Shown: piece by piece, positions 6,698 through 15,600 of the stretch
Numbering within the stretch: position 1 is the stretch's first letter
How the letters are laid out: every line of letters begins with the position of its first letter
Source: Candidatus Poseidoniaceae archaeon
Lineage (GTDB): Archaea; Thermoplasmatota; Poseidoniia; Poseidoniales; Poseidoniaceae
NCBI GenBank assembly: GCA_023254445.1
Contig: JALRLN010000018.1
Coordinates: 1 to 16,434, forward strand
Reading direction: 5' to 3'
Length of the DNA stretch: 16,434 nucleotides
Notes under the pieces: generated by a model
What the model was told of the DNA's origin: nothing
The model's database searches: none
The model's input: only the letters and a program-made list of their open reading frames with translations
Translations under genes and position numbers: made by a program

Positions 6698-7648
6698 ATG
6701 CGCGTCGCCGATGCATGGCCCCACCTGCTCGAAGCCGTGGACATGGCGGCCTTGGCCAGCGCTGCGTGGCGTGGCAAGGGGGACAAAGACGCTGCGGACG
6801 GGGCCGCGGTCGAAGCCATGCGGCGTTCCTTCGACAACGCCCCTTTTGATGGCCGGGTGGCCATTGGCGAGGGGGAGCGTGACGATGCACCGATGCTCTA
6901 CATCGGAGAGGAAATTGGTGCAGAACTTGGTGTGCCAGGGGCTTTGGCCCTCGACATTGCCGTCGATCCGCTGGAATGCACCACCAACTGCGCTGAGAAC
7001 CTCCCGAACTCAATCGCCGTCTTGGCCGCCGCTCCTCGTGGGGCCCTGCTGCACGCTCCTGATTGTTACATGGACAAACTGGCGGTCGGTCCGTCCCTCG
7101 CACGGCACGTGGACCTCGACGGAGGGGTGGCATGGAACATCGAGCAAGCTGCCAGCGCACTCGACGTCGAGGTGTCCGATGTTCGCGTCGCAGCCTTGGA
7201 TCGCGACCGCCATGCGGACCTGATCCGCGACGTCAGGGCCTCGGGTGCGGCCTTGGAACTCTTTTCCGACGGGGACGTCAGCGCAGCGATCTGGGCTGCG
7301 CGCGACGATGGGCCGTACGACATGCTGATGGGCATTGGTGCCGCACCTGAGGGGGTCATCACCGCAACAGCGATTCGTGGCCTCGGGGGTCGGTTCCAGG
7401 GGCGACTGGTGCTTCGAAACGATGCCGAAGCCGCTCGTGCCGAGGCGATGGTTGGTGGCGACCTCGACCGTCGATGGGAGGCAGAGGACCTGTGCCGGTC
7501 GGAGGATGCCGTCTTCGTCGCTGCAGGCGTGTGCGATGGTTACCTCCCAGGGGTCGTTGTCCACGGCGACCGTACCATCACAAGCAGCGAAGTCATTGAC
7601 GTGAGCCGTGGGACCCGACGCAACATCGTGACCGAGCGTCGTGCGTGA
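6698..7648 (+). CDS. glpX: Fructose-1,6-bisphosphatase class II (GlpX family)
   Basis: It hydrolyses fructose 1,6-bisphosphate to fructose 6-phosphate, the committed step of gluconeogenesis, using divalent metal. It is 316 aa, within the usual 320-340 range. Landmarks are GKGDKDAAD (residues 26-34), AIGEGERDDAPMLYIGE (55-71), ALDIAVDPLE (84-93), YMDKLAVGP (124-132) and GIGAAPEGV (212-220, with Glu218 matching E. coli Glu213). The predicted metal ligands (Asp29, Glu58, Asp86, Asp90, Glu93) are all kept. The usual DPLEGT/DPIDGT loop reads DPLECT here, with Cys95 in place of Gly, followed by a second Cys98. Many archaea use a bifunctional aldolase/phosphatase instead, so this bacterial-type enzyme hints at transfer. 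It is third in the moaE-moaC unit and ends 35 nt before the kinase ATG. Confidence 0.93.
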   Translation: MRVADAWPHLLEAVDMAALASAAWRGKGDKDAADGAAVEAMRRSFDNAPFDGRVAIGEGERDDAPMLYIGEEIGAELGVPGALALDIAVDPLECTTNCAENLPNSIAVLAAAPRGALLHAPDCYMDKLAVGPSLARHVDLDGGVAWNIEQAASALDVEVSDVRVAALDRDRHADLIRDVRASGAALELFSDGDVSAAIWAARDDGPYDMLMGIGAAPEGVITATAIRGLGGRFQGRLVLRNDAEAARAEAMVGGDLDRRWEAEDLCRSEDAVFVAAGVCDGYLPGVVVHGDRTITSSEVIDVSRGTRRNIVTERRA

Positions 7649-7683
7649 CGAGGGTTCATGTCCCTCCTGATGATGCTCACGCC

Positions 7684-8592
7684 ATGGATGTCGTCGTCGT
7701 CGGAAGCATGGGCTACGACGCCATCACCACGCCGATGGGTGCAGGCGAAGACCTGCTCGGAGGCTCCGCCACGTACGCCGGACTCGCTGCAGCGTTCGGG
7801 GGGCATGACGTGGGGGTGGTCGGCGTGGTCGGCCGTGATTTCAAGGACGACGACCGAGCACTCCTCGAAGCCCGCGGGCTCAACCTTGAGGGGCTGGTCT
7901 GTTCCGAAGGCTCGACCTTCCGATGGTGGGGTTCGTACGAAGGCGCCATGAACGAGGCGACCACCCTCCGAACCGACCTGAACGTGTTGGGGACCTTCGA
8001 GCCACGGGTCCCTGAGGCCTACCGGAACCCGTCTGTCCTGCTGTGTGCAAACCTCCATCCGGCCGTTCAAGCCGCGGCTTTGGACCAGGTTGATGCCCAG
8101 CGCCTTACGATGCTTGATTCGATGAACCTCTGGATTGAGACCGCCAAGGACGGCCTTCTCGATGTGCTGAAACGGGTGGACGTGGTCGTGCTCAACGACG
8201 GTGAAGTCAGGAGCCTCGGTGAGCAAAGGACCACCGCCGCAGCGGCGGCGGTGGTTCGGGGCATGCTCCGGCCTGACGCGACGCTGATCGTCAAGCGTGG
8301 TGAACACGGCGCCTACGTCCTCCACCCGTCAGGGCCGATGGTGGTGCCTGGCGTTCCATCCCCGGGGCTCGTGGACCCGACGGGTTGCGGCGACAGCTTC
8401 GCCGGCACCATCGCTGCTGCGCTCGCTCGAGGTGCTGGGCCTGTCGGGCGGGAGGAACTTCGCGCAGCGGTCGAACGCGCTTGCGTGGTTGCAAGTTTCA
8501 CCCTCTCGACCGTCGGCGTGAACGGTCTGCTGGCGATGGACGAGGCGGCGATGGACGCACGTAGGCTCGATCTTCAGCGCCTGAGCCAGTGA
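7684..8592 (+). CDS. PfkB-family carbohydrate kinase
   Basis: A ribokinase-fold sugar or nucleoside kinase of 302 aa. MDVVVVGSMGYD (1-12) is the first strand; GGSATYAGLAAAFG (26-39) is the N-terminal substrate motif; STFRWWGSYEGAMN (77-90) and SMNLWI (146-151) belong to a widespread uncharacterised PfkB subgroup. VVLNDGEV (168-175) and DPTGCGDSFAG (231-241) give the ATP-binding and catalytic signature, with Asp237 as the base; the usual GAGD reads GCGD. Its neighbour, the fructose-bisphosphatase, would make a phosphofructokinase a futile partner, so another sugar or nucleoside is more likely. I chose ATG 7684, where the fold begins. A GTG at 7645 would overlap the previous stop (GTGA) and add 13 residues. 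The stop abuts that of the convergent membrane-protein gene. Confidence 0.88.
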   Translation: MDVVVVGSMGYDAITTPMGAGEDLLGGSATYAGLAAAFGGHDVGVVGVVGRDFKDDDRALLEARGLNLEGLVCSEGSTFRWWGSYEGAMNEATTLRTDLNVLGTFEPRVPEAYRNPSVLLCANLHPAVQAAALDQVDAQRLTMLDSMNLWIETAKDGLLDVLKRVDVVVLNDGEVRSLGEQRTTAAAAAVVRGMLRPDATLIVKRGEHGAYVLHPSGPMVVPGVPSPGLVDPTGCGDSFAGTIAAALARGAGPVGREELRAAVERACVVASFTLSTVGVNGLLAMDEAAMDARRLDLQRLSQ

Positions 8593-10233
8593 TCAACCGT
8601 CCAACCGGTCAAGGTTGGCAAAGTGATGTGTGGTGCTTGGCAGCGATTGGCTGCCCACCTCGTGCAGGTCGTCGAACCGTTGAGGGCCCAGTTCCCGCTG
8701 CCAATCGCCCGTGAGCGTTTGGTCGCTCGGGGGGAGGTCGCTGCGTGCGATCGTGTCGATGATCTGACGGAAGCGGTCGTGGCTTCGCTCCCCGCCGGTG
8801 GAGCCGGCCATCCTGTGTTGCTCCTCGGCCAACATGGCTTGGTGTTCGCTGTCGGACCTCAGGCGAGCCAGTTGGAACGACGACAGTTCCGCGCCTTGGC
8901 TTGCTCGGAACCTGGCATCAGGATCGCCGTACATCTGCGTGTATTCCTGCTCTTGGCGCGAAGGGGGGCGGAGGCCGACCAGCGCGTTGAACAGCGACTG
9001 CAACACGCCACTTTTCGGTCGAGGGACGCGGTCTGGCTGAAGGTGGGTGTGGGTCGTTTGCTGTCCACGAGGGCTCAGGTTGCCACCCAATTGACGCGGC
9101 GGTGCGTCAGGTAGCGGGGCAACGGTCGCTCGGCTCACAACCCCACGGGTTGGTACGGCGGCGGGCGCTGCTTCACGCGTTTCATGCATGGGGGCCTGCG
9201 CAGGCGGAGGCAGGCTGTGGCCCATCGTGGGGGCTTGGGTGGGGGCCGGGAGGTCGTGCCTTGGTGATGACGTTCCTTCTGGTCCGTAGAAACTCGGCAG
9301 GAAGTCGGGGGCCTCCACGTTCTGGGTTGGTTGAGGCAGCGAAGGGGCCTCGAGCCAACCGACATCGCTGGCGGCGAAGGGCGATGAGGTGCCGTTACGG
9401 AGGCGTTCCGCCTCTTCGGGGTCCACGGGGCTTCGCGGATGAACGGGTGCTGGGTCTGGTGCCGGCATCCGGCCCTCGTTCAGGGCGGTGGACGCACGAC
9501 CGAACAGGCCGCCTCCAGCAGCACTCGTGTCGATGGTGGTGCTCGGGAGGTACTCGTCCGTTGGGTGGATGTTGATGTTGACGACCGAGGTGGAGGGGCT
9601 GAGGGGGGCCGTTTCTTCCTCCTCAAGGAAGGCGTCGAGCACGTTCTCCGCGGAGGCAGACGTGACCGCTGCCCCATGCAGCATCGCTGCAATCGACGAC
9701 GGTGCGACCAAGGCTTCCGGTGTGGAGGTGACCGGATGGTGGCGCTGAAGGTCGATGAGGTCCAGACCGACGCGTGCCTCCTCCAACGACATCCCTTCCA
9801 GGACCCGTCCAAGCACGTACGCCAACTGCATCAAGGTTGAATCAGGGCCTGTGATCACGTGGTGCTCGCCGTTTGTGAGTTCCACAGTCAGCGTCGGTTG
9901 CCGCGTAAGCAGCCATGCCGCGAGCAAGCCAGAACCGGTCAGGAGGATCGTGTTCCGGACCGGGACGGTTTCAATGAGCCACAATCCGGACATCACCAGG
10001 AGGGCTCCGAGGTATTGCGTCAACGGAGGCATCAAGTGGGTCTGGTGGTGGTTGAAGGTGCGAACCGAACCAATGGGGAAGTTCGTGGATTGACCGTGCT
10101 TGGCTTCGATGATCAGGCTGGAAGCATCAAGGGCGACGTTGACCTTGCCCTTCAATCCGGACATCCGCAGGCCCGACAGCACCTCGCGGTGACCCTCCAT
10201 CGGGCCGGCGAACGCCGGCTCCGTCATACCCAT
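8593..10233 (-). CDS. Two-TM membrane protein with split PH-like domain and Pro-rich tail
   Basis: A 546-aa protein I do not recognise. Residues 28-60 (beta-rich, GKVNVALDASSLIIEA then NFPIGSVRTF) and 113-146 (TLTVELTNGEHHVI then a helix MQLAYVLGRVLEGM) look like two halves of a PH-like domain, with a hydrophobic hairpin between them: TM1 about 72-89 and TM2 about 93-110. Residues about 170-430 are low-complexity and rich in Pro, Ala, Ser and Thr, with no clear domain. The C-terminus (about 430-546) is polar, rich in Gln, Arg and Asp, and probably helical (RQEQEYTQMYGDPDARF). It is last of a three-gene unit. Its stop codon touches that of the convergent kinase. The role may be membrane-tethered scaffolding, but this is speculation. 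Confidence 0.7.
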   Translation of the reverse strand: MGMTEPAFAGPMEGHREVLSGLRMSGLKGKVNVALDASSLIIEAKHGQSTNFPIGSVRTFNHHQTHLMPPLTQYLGALLVMSGLWLIETVPVRNTILLTGSGLLAAWLLTRQPTLTVELTNGEHHVITGPDSTLMQLAYVLGRVLEGMSLEEARVGLDLIDLQRHHPVTSTPEALVAPSSIAAMLHGAAVTSASAENVLDAFLEEEETAPLSPSTSVVNINIHPTDEYLPSTTIDTSAAGGGLFGRASTALNEGRMPAPDPAPVHPRSPVDPEEAERLRNGTSSPFAASDVGWLEAPSLPQPTQNVEAPDFLPSFYGPEGTSSPRHDLPAPTQAPTMGHSLPPPAQAPMHETREAAPAAVPTRGVVSRATVAPLPDAPPRQLGGNLSPRGQQTTHTHLQPDRVPRPKSGVLQSLFNALVGLRPPSRQEQEYTQMYGDPDARFRASQGAELSSFQLARLRSDSEHQAMLAEEQHRMAGSTGGERSHDRFRQIIDTIARSDLPPSDQTLTGDWQRELGPQRFDDLHEVGSQSLPSTTHHFANLDRLDG

Positions 10234-10322
10234 CTGGGTTCACTCGGTGCTTCCCACTATGAAGATGACCCAGACGGACAAGGGCTGAAACCGGGTTGGG
10301 AAAGGCCACGCTGTTCGCCGAA

Positions 10323-11345
10323 TCACGCACGTCGCTCAAGGCGAGCCGAGCCGATGATCCTCGGATTGGAATCCAATTGAGCGATCACGGCGGTTGGAGG
10401 GTGGTCGGTCCGGATCTGTACGGGATGTTCCCACTCGACCACAAGGGCCGTTTCATCCGCCTCGACGACGCGCCCAACAACAAACTGGAGGTCCACTGAG
10501 ACGTGCACCACGTCCCCGACTTGAAGGGTCCGACGTTGAAACGGCGAGGGGCTGAGCGCAACGGTGGACGCGGCGTGTGCTTCGAGGGAGGATGGTCGAT
10601 GGGTGTTGGTTCGAGCATCATCGATGGGCGGGTGGACGATGATGGTCCCCCCGGTCAAATGCCCCTCCTGCGCGTTTCGAAGGGCCAGGCCAACCCGGTC
10701 TCCCGCGGACGCCATCGGGACGTCGTCGTCCATGACCTGCAGCGATTTTGCTGTCCCGGTTCCATTCGCTGGAAGCATGAGGACCTCGTCGTGTTGTTTG
10801 ACCGTGCCTGCTTGAACGTATCCAATCGCGACCAAGCCGATGCCTCGCACGTTGAAGTGCTGGTCCACCGGGAGGACCAACCCACGCTCGGCTTCCTGAG
10901 CCAGTTCCTCACGAAGTTCGTCCATGAGGTCGTAGAGCCGCTCGCGGAGGTGGATGCCATCCTCCTCTTCGAAGGTCCACTGCGCCAAACCCGCCTGAGC
11001 AAACAACGAACGCACCTGGTCTTCGTCGATCCATCCACCTTCGGGATTGCGGACGACCGCCAGACCTCGTGTCACGCCCGCGCTTGCGAAGGCGACCAAG
11101 GTCTCCCCCAAGGTCGCGTTGACGGCGTTCACCTCGATGAGGCCGACCCGACCAACGGACAGCGCGTTCAGGAGCGGCCGCAGCCGTTCTGGGTACTTCG
11201 CCGGGCGAATGATGGACAGGATGCGTGCGCCGTCTGGGCCCGATTCCTTGTGGACGTAGGTGTGCACGTCGCGTTGGTCGCTCGGCTTCGCGACGTTACG
11301 AGCCAGATCGTCGCTCATCACGGCGGCGATGTTGAGCACGGGCAT
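10323..11345 (-). CDS. EF-Tu/SelB-like protein with degenerate GTPase domain
   Basis: A 340-aa protein resembling the translational-GTPase family EF-1A/SelB. Residues about 156-238 look like domain 2, an OB-like barrel (LVLPVDQHFNVRGIGLVAIG, then GDRVGLALRN). Residues about 258-340 resemble domain 3 (RRTLQVGDVVHVSVD). The N-terminal 150 residues occupy the GTPase position, but I see no GxxxxGKS/T P-loop, no DxxG and no NKxD, so GTP binding is unlikely. Related GTPase-less EF-1A-like proteins occur in other archaea. The factor could bind tRNA or ribosomes, but no function can be assigned. ATG 11345 lies 24 nt after the thioesterase stop in the same unit, so they are probably co-transcribed. 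The gap to the following membrane-protein gene is 89 nt. Confidence 0.72.
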   Translation of the reverse strand: MPVLNIAAVMSDDLARNVAKPSDQRDVHTYVHKESGPDGARILSIIRPAKYPERLRPLLNALSVGRVGLIEVNAVNATLGETLVAFASAGVTRGLAVVRNPEGGWIDEDQVRSLFAQAGLAQWTFEEEDGIHLRERLYDLMDELREELAQEAERGLVLPVDQHFNVRGIGLVAIGYVQAGTVKQHDEVLMLPANGTGTAKSLQVMDDDVPMASAGDRVGLALRNAQEGHLTGGTIIVHPPIDDARTNTHRPSSLEAHAASTVALSPSPFQRRTLQVGDVVHVSVDLQFVVGRVVEADETALVVEWEHPVQIRTDHPPTAVIAQLDSNPRIIGSARLERRA

Positions 11346-11369
11346 GGCCGGGCGTCGTCGTGGGCCACA

Positions 11370-11840
11370 TCAAGCCTTGGACGGGGAGCGCTTCTGCAGC
11401 ATGGAGTTCTTCAGGGAGGCAGCATGGTCCCACTCCGCTTGTGCTTCTTCCCCCTCGGGTGTGAGTTGAGGGATGGGGATGGGGCGCATCATCGAATCGA
11501 TGGCGACGAAAAAGAAGTAGCCCTCGCAAATGCGCTTCCGCTCCCAATCCGCTTTGCTCATTGCGCATGCGGTCACCTTCACGCACGCGGTGTGGTTGGA
11601 GGTGAAGACGACTTGTCCTGTGACTTCGAGGAGGTCCCCTTGGCGAGCAGGTGCGATGAAGGTCAGGGTGTCGATGGAGACGGTGACGAATTCCCTGTGG
11701 GCGAATTTTGCACATGCAATCCCCCCGGCCTTGTCCATCAGCGAAAGCAATCGGCCACCGAACAGCGTGTCGTAGGCGTTGGTGTCCTGAGGGAACACTT
11801 CCTCGATGATCGTGACGGGCTCGATGGAGTACGGCTCCAT
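11370..11840 (-). CDS. Acyl-CoA thioesterase, hotdog fold (YciA/ACOT type)
   Basis: It hydrolyses acyl-CoA to free acid and CoA. It is 156 aa, one hotdog domain, as in the family. Landmarks are NAYDTLFGGRLLSLMDKAGG (residues 21-40), with Asn21 and Asp36 as the likely catalytic pair and FGG at 27-29, then FVTVSIDTLTFIAPARQGDL (51-70) and a third strand region (QVVFTSNHTACVKV). The C-terminal tail is short and basic (KNSMLQKRSPSKA). The frame extends 45 codons upstream to 11975, but that part overlaps the divergent ThiI gene and is Arg/Pro-rich junk, so ATG 11840 is preferred. The substrate range is not readable. It heads a unit with the EF-like and membrane-protein genes. Confidence 0.9.
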   Translation of the reverse strand: MEPYSIEPVTIIEEVFPQDTNAYDTLFGGRLLSLMDKAGGIACAKFAHREFVTVSIDTLTFIAPARQGDLLEVTGQVVFTSNHTACVKVTACAMSKADWERKRICEGYFFFVAIDSMMRPIPIPQLTPEGEEAQAEWDHAASLKNSMLQKRSPSKA

Positions 11841-11917
11841 GGTTGTTCCTTGGCGCTGCCCGTCAAGAAGCCTCGCCAACAGGGAAGCCCTATGGCATCG
11901 TCTGAGGCCCGCTGGCC

Positions 11918-12580
11918 ATGGGCCGCAGCGTGGGTCTGGTCTCGGGGGGACTCGATTCTCCCGTGGCCGTCGCACGGGCGGTCAGGGCCGGTTGGATTGT
12001 TCACCCAATCCACTTCAGCATGGAGCCAGTGACCGGGCCGGAGGCCGAGGGGAAGGTCGTGGACTGCCTTCGTCACCTGCGCGGCATGCAGGGGGCGATC
12101 GGCGAATCCATGCGGGCGTCGATCACGCCTGACCTTCATGTCGTTCCTGTGTCGAGCATCATGTCGCGGTTCACCGAATCATGGTGCCACTCCGAGTACT
12201 TCATCCACCTCAAACGGCTCTTCAACGCCATCGCATCACGGTACGCAGATGAGGTTGGAGCAACCGCGCTCCTCACCGGCGAAAACCTCGGGCAGGTGTC
12301 CAGCCAAACCTTGGGCAACCTTGGAGCGGTCGAGGGGGCTGGTGGCTTGCCGGTCTTGCGCCCCCTGCTTGGTTTGGACAAGTCCTCCATCGTGGACATG
12401 GCGCGGGCCCTCGGGACCTTCGACCTCAGCACCGGTCCGGAGGTGTGCGACGCCCTTGGACCGAAGCATCCGACCACCGTGGCCAACCTCGAATGGCTCG
12501 AGAAAAGCGAGGGCCGCCTCGGGGGTTTGGAGGCGCTGTCGGACGAGGCGCTGCGTGAGCGCCGTGTTGTTTCGCTGTGA
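11918..12580 (+). CDS. thiI: ThiI-type PP-loop sulfurtransferase domain without THUMP
   Basis: A 220-aa adenine-nucleotide alpha-hydrolase of the ThiI type, which adenylates uridine-8 of tRNA for 4-thiouridine formation. SGGLDSPVA (residues 9-17) is the PP-loop, TGENLGQVSSQTLGNL (120-135) is a ThiI hallmark, and RPLLGLDKSSIVDMARALGTF (148-168) follows. PEVCDALGPKHPTT (174-187) matches the Cys344 region of E. coli ThiI; Cys177 is the likely persulfide-handling residue. Usual archaeal ThiI has N-terminal NFLD and THUMP domains that bind tRNA; they are missing, and only 77 bp separate the start from the divergent thioesterase, so no room for them exists here. Alternatively it modifies a different substrate or uses a separate THUMP protein. 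ATG 11918 is the only sensible start. Confidence 0.85.
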   Translation: MGRSVGLVSGGLDSPVAVARAVRAGWIVHPIHFSMEPVTGPEAEGKVVDCLRHLRGMQGAIGESMRASITPDLHVVPVSSIMSRFTESWCHSEYFIHLKRLFNAIASRYADEVGATALLTGENLGQVSSQTLGNLGAVEGAGGLPVLRPLLGLDKSSIVDMARALGTFDLSTGPEVCDALGPKHPTTVANLEWLEKSEGRLGGLEALSDEALRERRVVSL

Positions 12581-12608
12581 CCCGTTCCTCGACCCGCCCT
12601 CACGGGAT

Positions 12609-12618
12609 GCTTTTAGGC
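12609..12618 (+). promoter_or_regulatory. TATA-like element before the secreted-protein gene
   Basis: CTTTTA within GCTTTTAGGC is the only AT-rich patch in the 71-bp gap after the ThiI gene. Its centre is about 38 nt before ATG 12652, giving a short leader of about 10 nt. It suggests that the secreted protein has its own promoter rather than being read only from thiI. Confidence 0.35.
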
Positions 12619-12651
12619 AGGCGAGTCGTCCGTAGCGACGTTGGTGCTCCT

Positions 12652-15600
12652 ATGAATGTCGAACGCTCCGGTCGCCGTCGCGCGTTGCTCATGCTGACCA
12701 TGCTCCTGCTCACCCCGCTGGCTGGCGCCATCAACGTCACGCAGTTTGAGAACGGCGACGACGAAGCGGTGGCCGATGTCCGAGACCCGGCCACGTGGAT
12801 GAACGACGAGGACGCACAGGTGTCCCTCCCCGCTGGGCAAACGGTGACGGGTGCCTCGATGACCATCGGAACGGCGATGGCCGAACACGACGCGTTCGTG
12901 CGCATCGACACCGACACCCTCCCGAAGACCTGGAGCCCGGACGCCAACGGTCAGTTGACGGCCTTCTCGGCGAAGAACGATTTCCAGTTCGAACAAGGTT
13001 CGTCTGCGACCCCCGTCAGCCTGACCTCGAACGGATTCCTGTCCGACTTTGAAGGGACGACGAAGAACTTCACCGACGGCACGCAACCGATGATGAGCCA
13101 GTGGGCATGGGAGCACCGGAGCATCCCCGCCTCCGCTGGCGTGCTTCCCACAGGGTGCGCGTCGGGCGAGATGTGCTGGGGCACGAACCCCTACGACGAC
13201 GACAACCGCGACGACAACAACGGCAACGACTTCGAGAGCATGATGCTCTCCCCGCCCATTTTCATCGACCCGGCGATGGGCGGAACCACCCTGAGTTTCT
13301 CCTCGTTCCACGCCTTGCACTGGCTTGAATCCGGTACGGGTGGTGTGCAGAAGTACTACCGTGACTGCGCGTACCTGCAAATCCGAGACCGCAACGACGA
13401 GTTCTTCCCGCCTGACACCGGAGGTTCCAACGCCTTCACGTACATCGACATCGATCAAGCCAACACCTCGAACCTCGGATTTGGCAACGGCTACTACACC
13501 AAGGGCAGTTCCCAAGGTCAAGTGCAGTACGGCTGCGGTGGCGTTGCCAACGGCGACGCTGCCTTGGCGGGCACCAGCGTGAACGCCAACAACCCGTCCG
13601 GATGGGCCGAGATCGCCGTTGACCTCAGCGACTACGTTGGCCGGTACGTGCAACTGCGCTTCGTTGTCGAGCACAACACGGCCGGTGGCAGCGGCAGTTC
13701 ACCCGTCAACCAAACCTTCCCCGGCTGGTACGTGGACAACGTGCGTTTGGGGCAACTCCTCCCTCAAAGCGGCTGGATGAAGGTTCGGGGCTTCTTGCCA
13801 AACGTCAACGGTGGCCCATACCACCCCAACGGGTACGGGATCCTCAACATCGAGTCCGAAACCACGGCTTCCGGGACCCTGACGGTTGACGTCATGAACA
13901 CCATGACGGGGAACCTCGTCCACGACATCGATGGAAATCCCATGGAAGGCCTGCAAGGCGACATCATCGAACTGTGGGGCATCGACGCCGACGAGCACCG
14001 CTCCCTCGACTTCGTCTTCAACTGGAATTCAGGGCCGAATCGCCTGTCAACCGCCGTGCTGCACGGGTTCAACATCGGAACGAGGATCGGAACCGGGTTC
14101 AACCAAACCGATGCCGCGAACCCGCTGGTGTACGACGGCATCTGGCACGCTCAGGGCGGCCCAATTCAGTACTCACCAAGCCTCGTGGACACCACCTTCT
14201 CTCCCGCGGTCGAGCGTCCCAAGTTTTCCTATCCAATCACGGCGATTCGACCGGTTGTGAACCGCGAGTGCAGCGAAACGCCGACCGTCTTCATCACCTC
14301 CCCCGGCGGCGCCGATCAGGTGAACCTCACCGTTGACGCATGGACGGAACTCGACGCACCAATGTTCGGATTTTCCTCGATCGTCGGCTTCCAGTTCGAT
14401 CCCCTCAACGGATTCACGAACTGCGATGTGTCGGAAATCTGGTTCGATCTCCGGTTCGGCCACCACGCCAGCGGCGTTCTTGTTGATATCGCGGGCGATG
14501 GCGACATCGATTGGGGCTTTGACCAACCTGCGTTCTCGGCCCTCGGCCGCCAGACCATGTTCTACGGCAGTTTCGTGAACGGGATGCACACCGGTTCCGA
14601 AGTCAACACCTTGACGCTGAACCTCAACGCTCGGGCGGTCGGTGGAACCTTCGTTCTCCCGCGAGGTGCAACGGTCCTCGCCGCTGACATCGTGATGGAC
14701 CAGATTGGCATCGTGTCCACCACGGACCAGGGGGAGGGCTTCGACCTCGAACTCCACTCCGGTACGCAATCCGTGTCCTTGGGGAGCATTCCGAACATGA
14801 CGACGTATTTCCAGGAAGAATCCGGGTCGATCGGTCTGGCGGACGCCATCAACGACCTGATGGACAATCCCTTGGTGACGTACGCCTTTGCCGATGCGTA
14901 CGGCAACGAATGGGTCAGCTTCCGCTTCGAGCTTGAGAGCACCAACGCATCGACCGGCAGCACCCTTGTGATGCGGAACCTCGACATCGTCTACGACTGG
15001 GAGCGGTCGTTCGACGAGGCCGATGGATTCGACCGTGAACTGAATCAAGGCGTGGCCCTCGCTGGCGGCAGCGGCAGCGTGGACGTGGCCTTCGCCGTGC
15101 ACACCAACGACGGTGGTGCGGTGCGCTTCGCCGACCTCGTGGTCAGCACCGCGCCCGGCTACGACAGCACGCTCACGGTGTCGGGCAGTCCAATCGGCCT
15201 CTACCCCAGCGGAGACATCTACGAGGTGGTGTCGACGCACAGCGTTGATTCGTCGACGGGCACCTCGCTTGCTGAAGCAGGCCTGCTGTTTGAATCGGCC
15301 TCGGGCACGGTGGAACTCGCGTGGTCGGAGGTTGGTGGTTTTGAGAAGCGCGCCGACCCCGGTGCGTACCTGACGCTTGAGACCTCGACCGTGACCGACA
15401 CGACGTCGCCTGCGGGCAAGGAAATCACCTGGCGGTTCCGCGTCAATCCCGCATGGGAGGACGCGCCAACCGTCCGCATGTACGCGTTCAGCGTGGGTGC
15501 GAACGGTGTCGATGGATTGCCTGCCGCGGTGCTGTTCGCTCCAGGCAACGGAAACGCCATCGAGAACGATGCAGGCATCACCAGTTTGGCCGTGCTCAAC

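Noticed and set aside
5781..8592. A novel combined pathway from moaE, moaC, FBPase and kinase
   Set aside because: These are well-known housekeeping enzymes; compact genomes often join unrelated genes, and no shared substrate is evident.
10204..10219. 16-bp inverted repeat GCCGGCG-AA-CGCCGGC
   Set aside because: It lies in codons 5-10 of the membrane-protein gene, and such GC-rich palindromes arise easily from codon bias. A regulatory role is not supported.
11841..11975. 45-codon N-terminal extension of the thioesterase
   Set aside because: Arg/Pro-rich sequence overlapping the divergent ThiI gene; the hotdog domain starts after Met at 11840.
10503..12032. 509-codon plus-strand frame
   Set aside because: It crosses three genes (EF-like, thioesterase, ThiI start) antisense or out of frame, with no recognisable motif.
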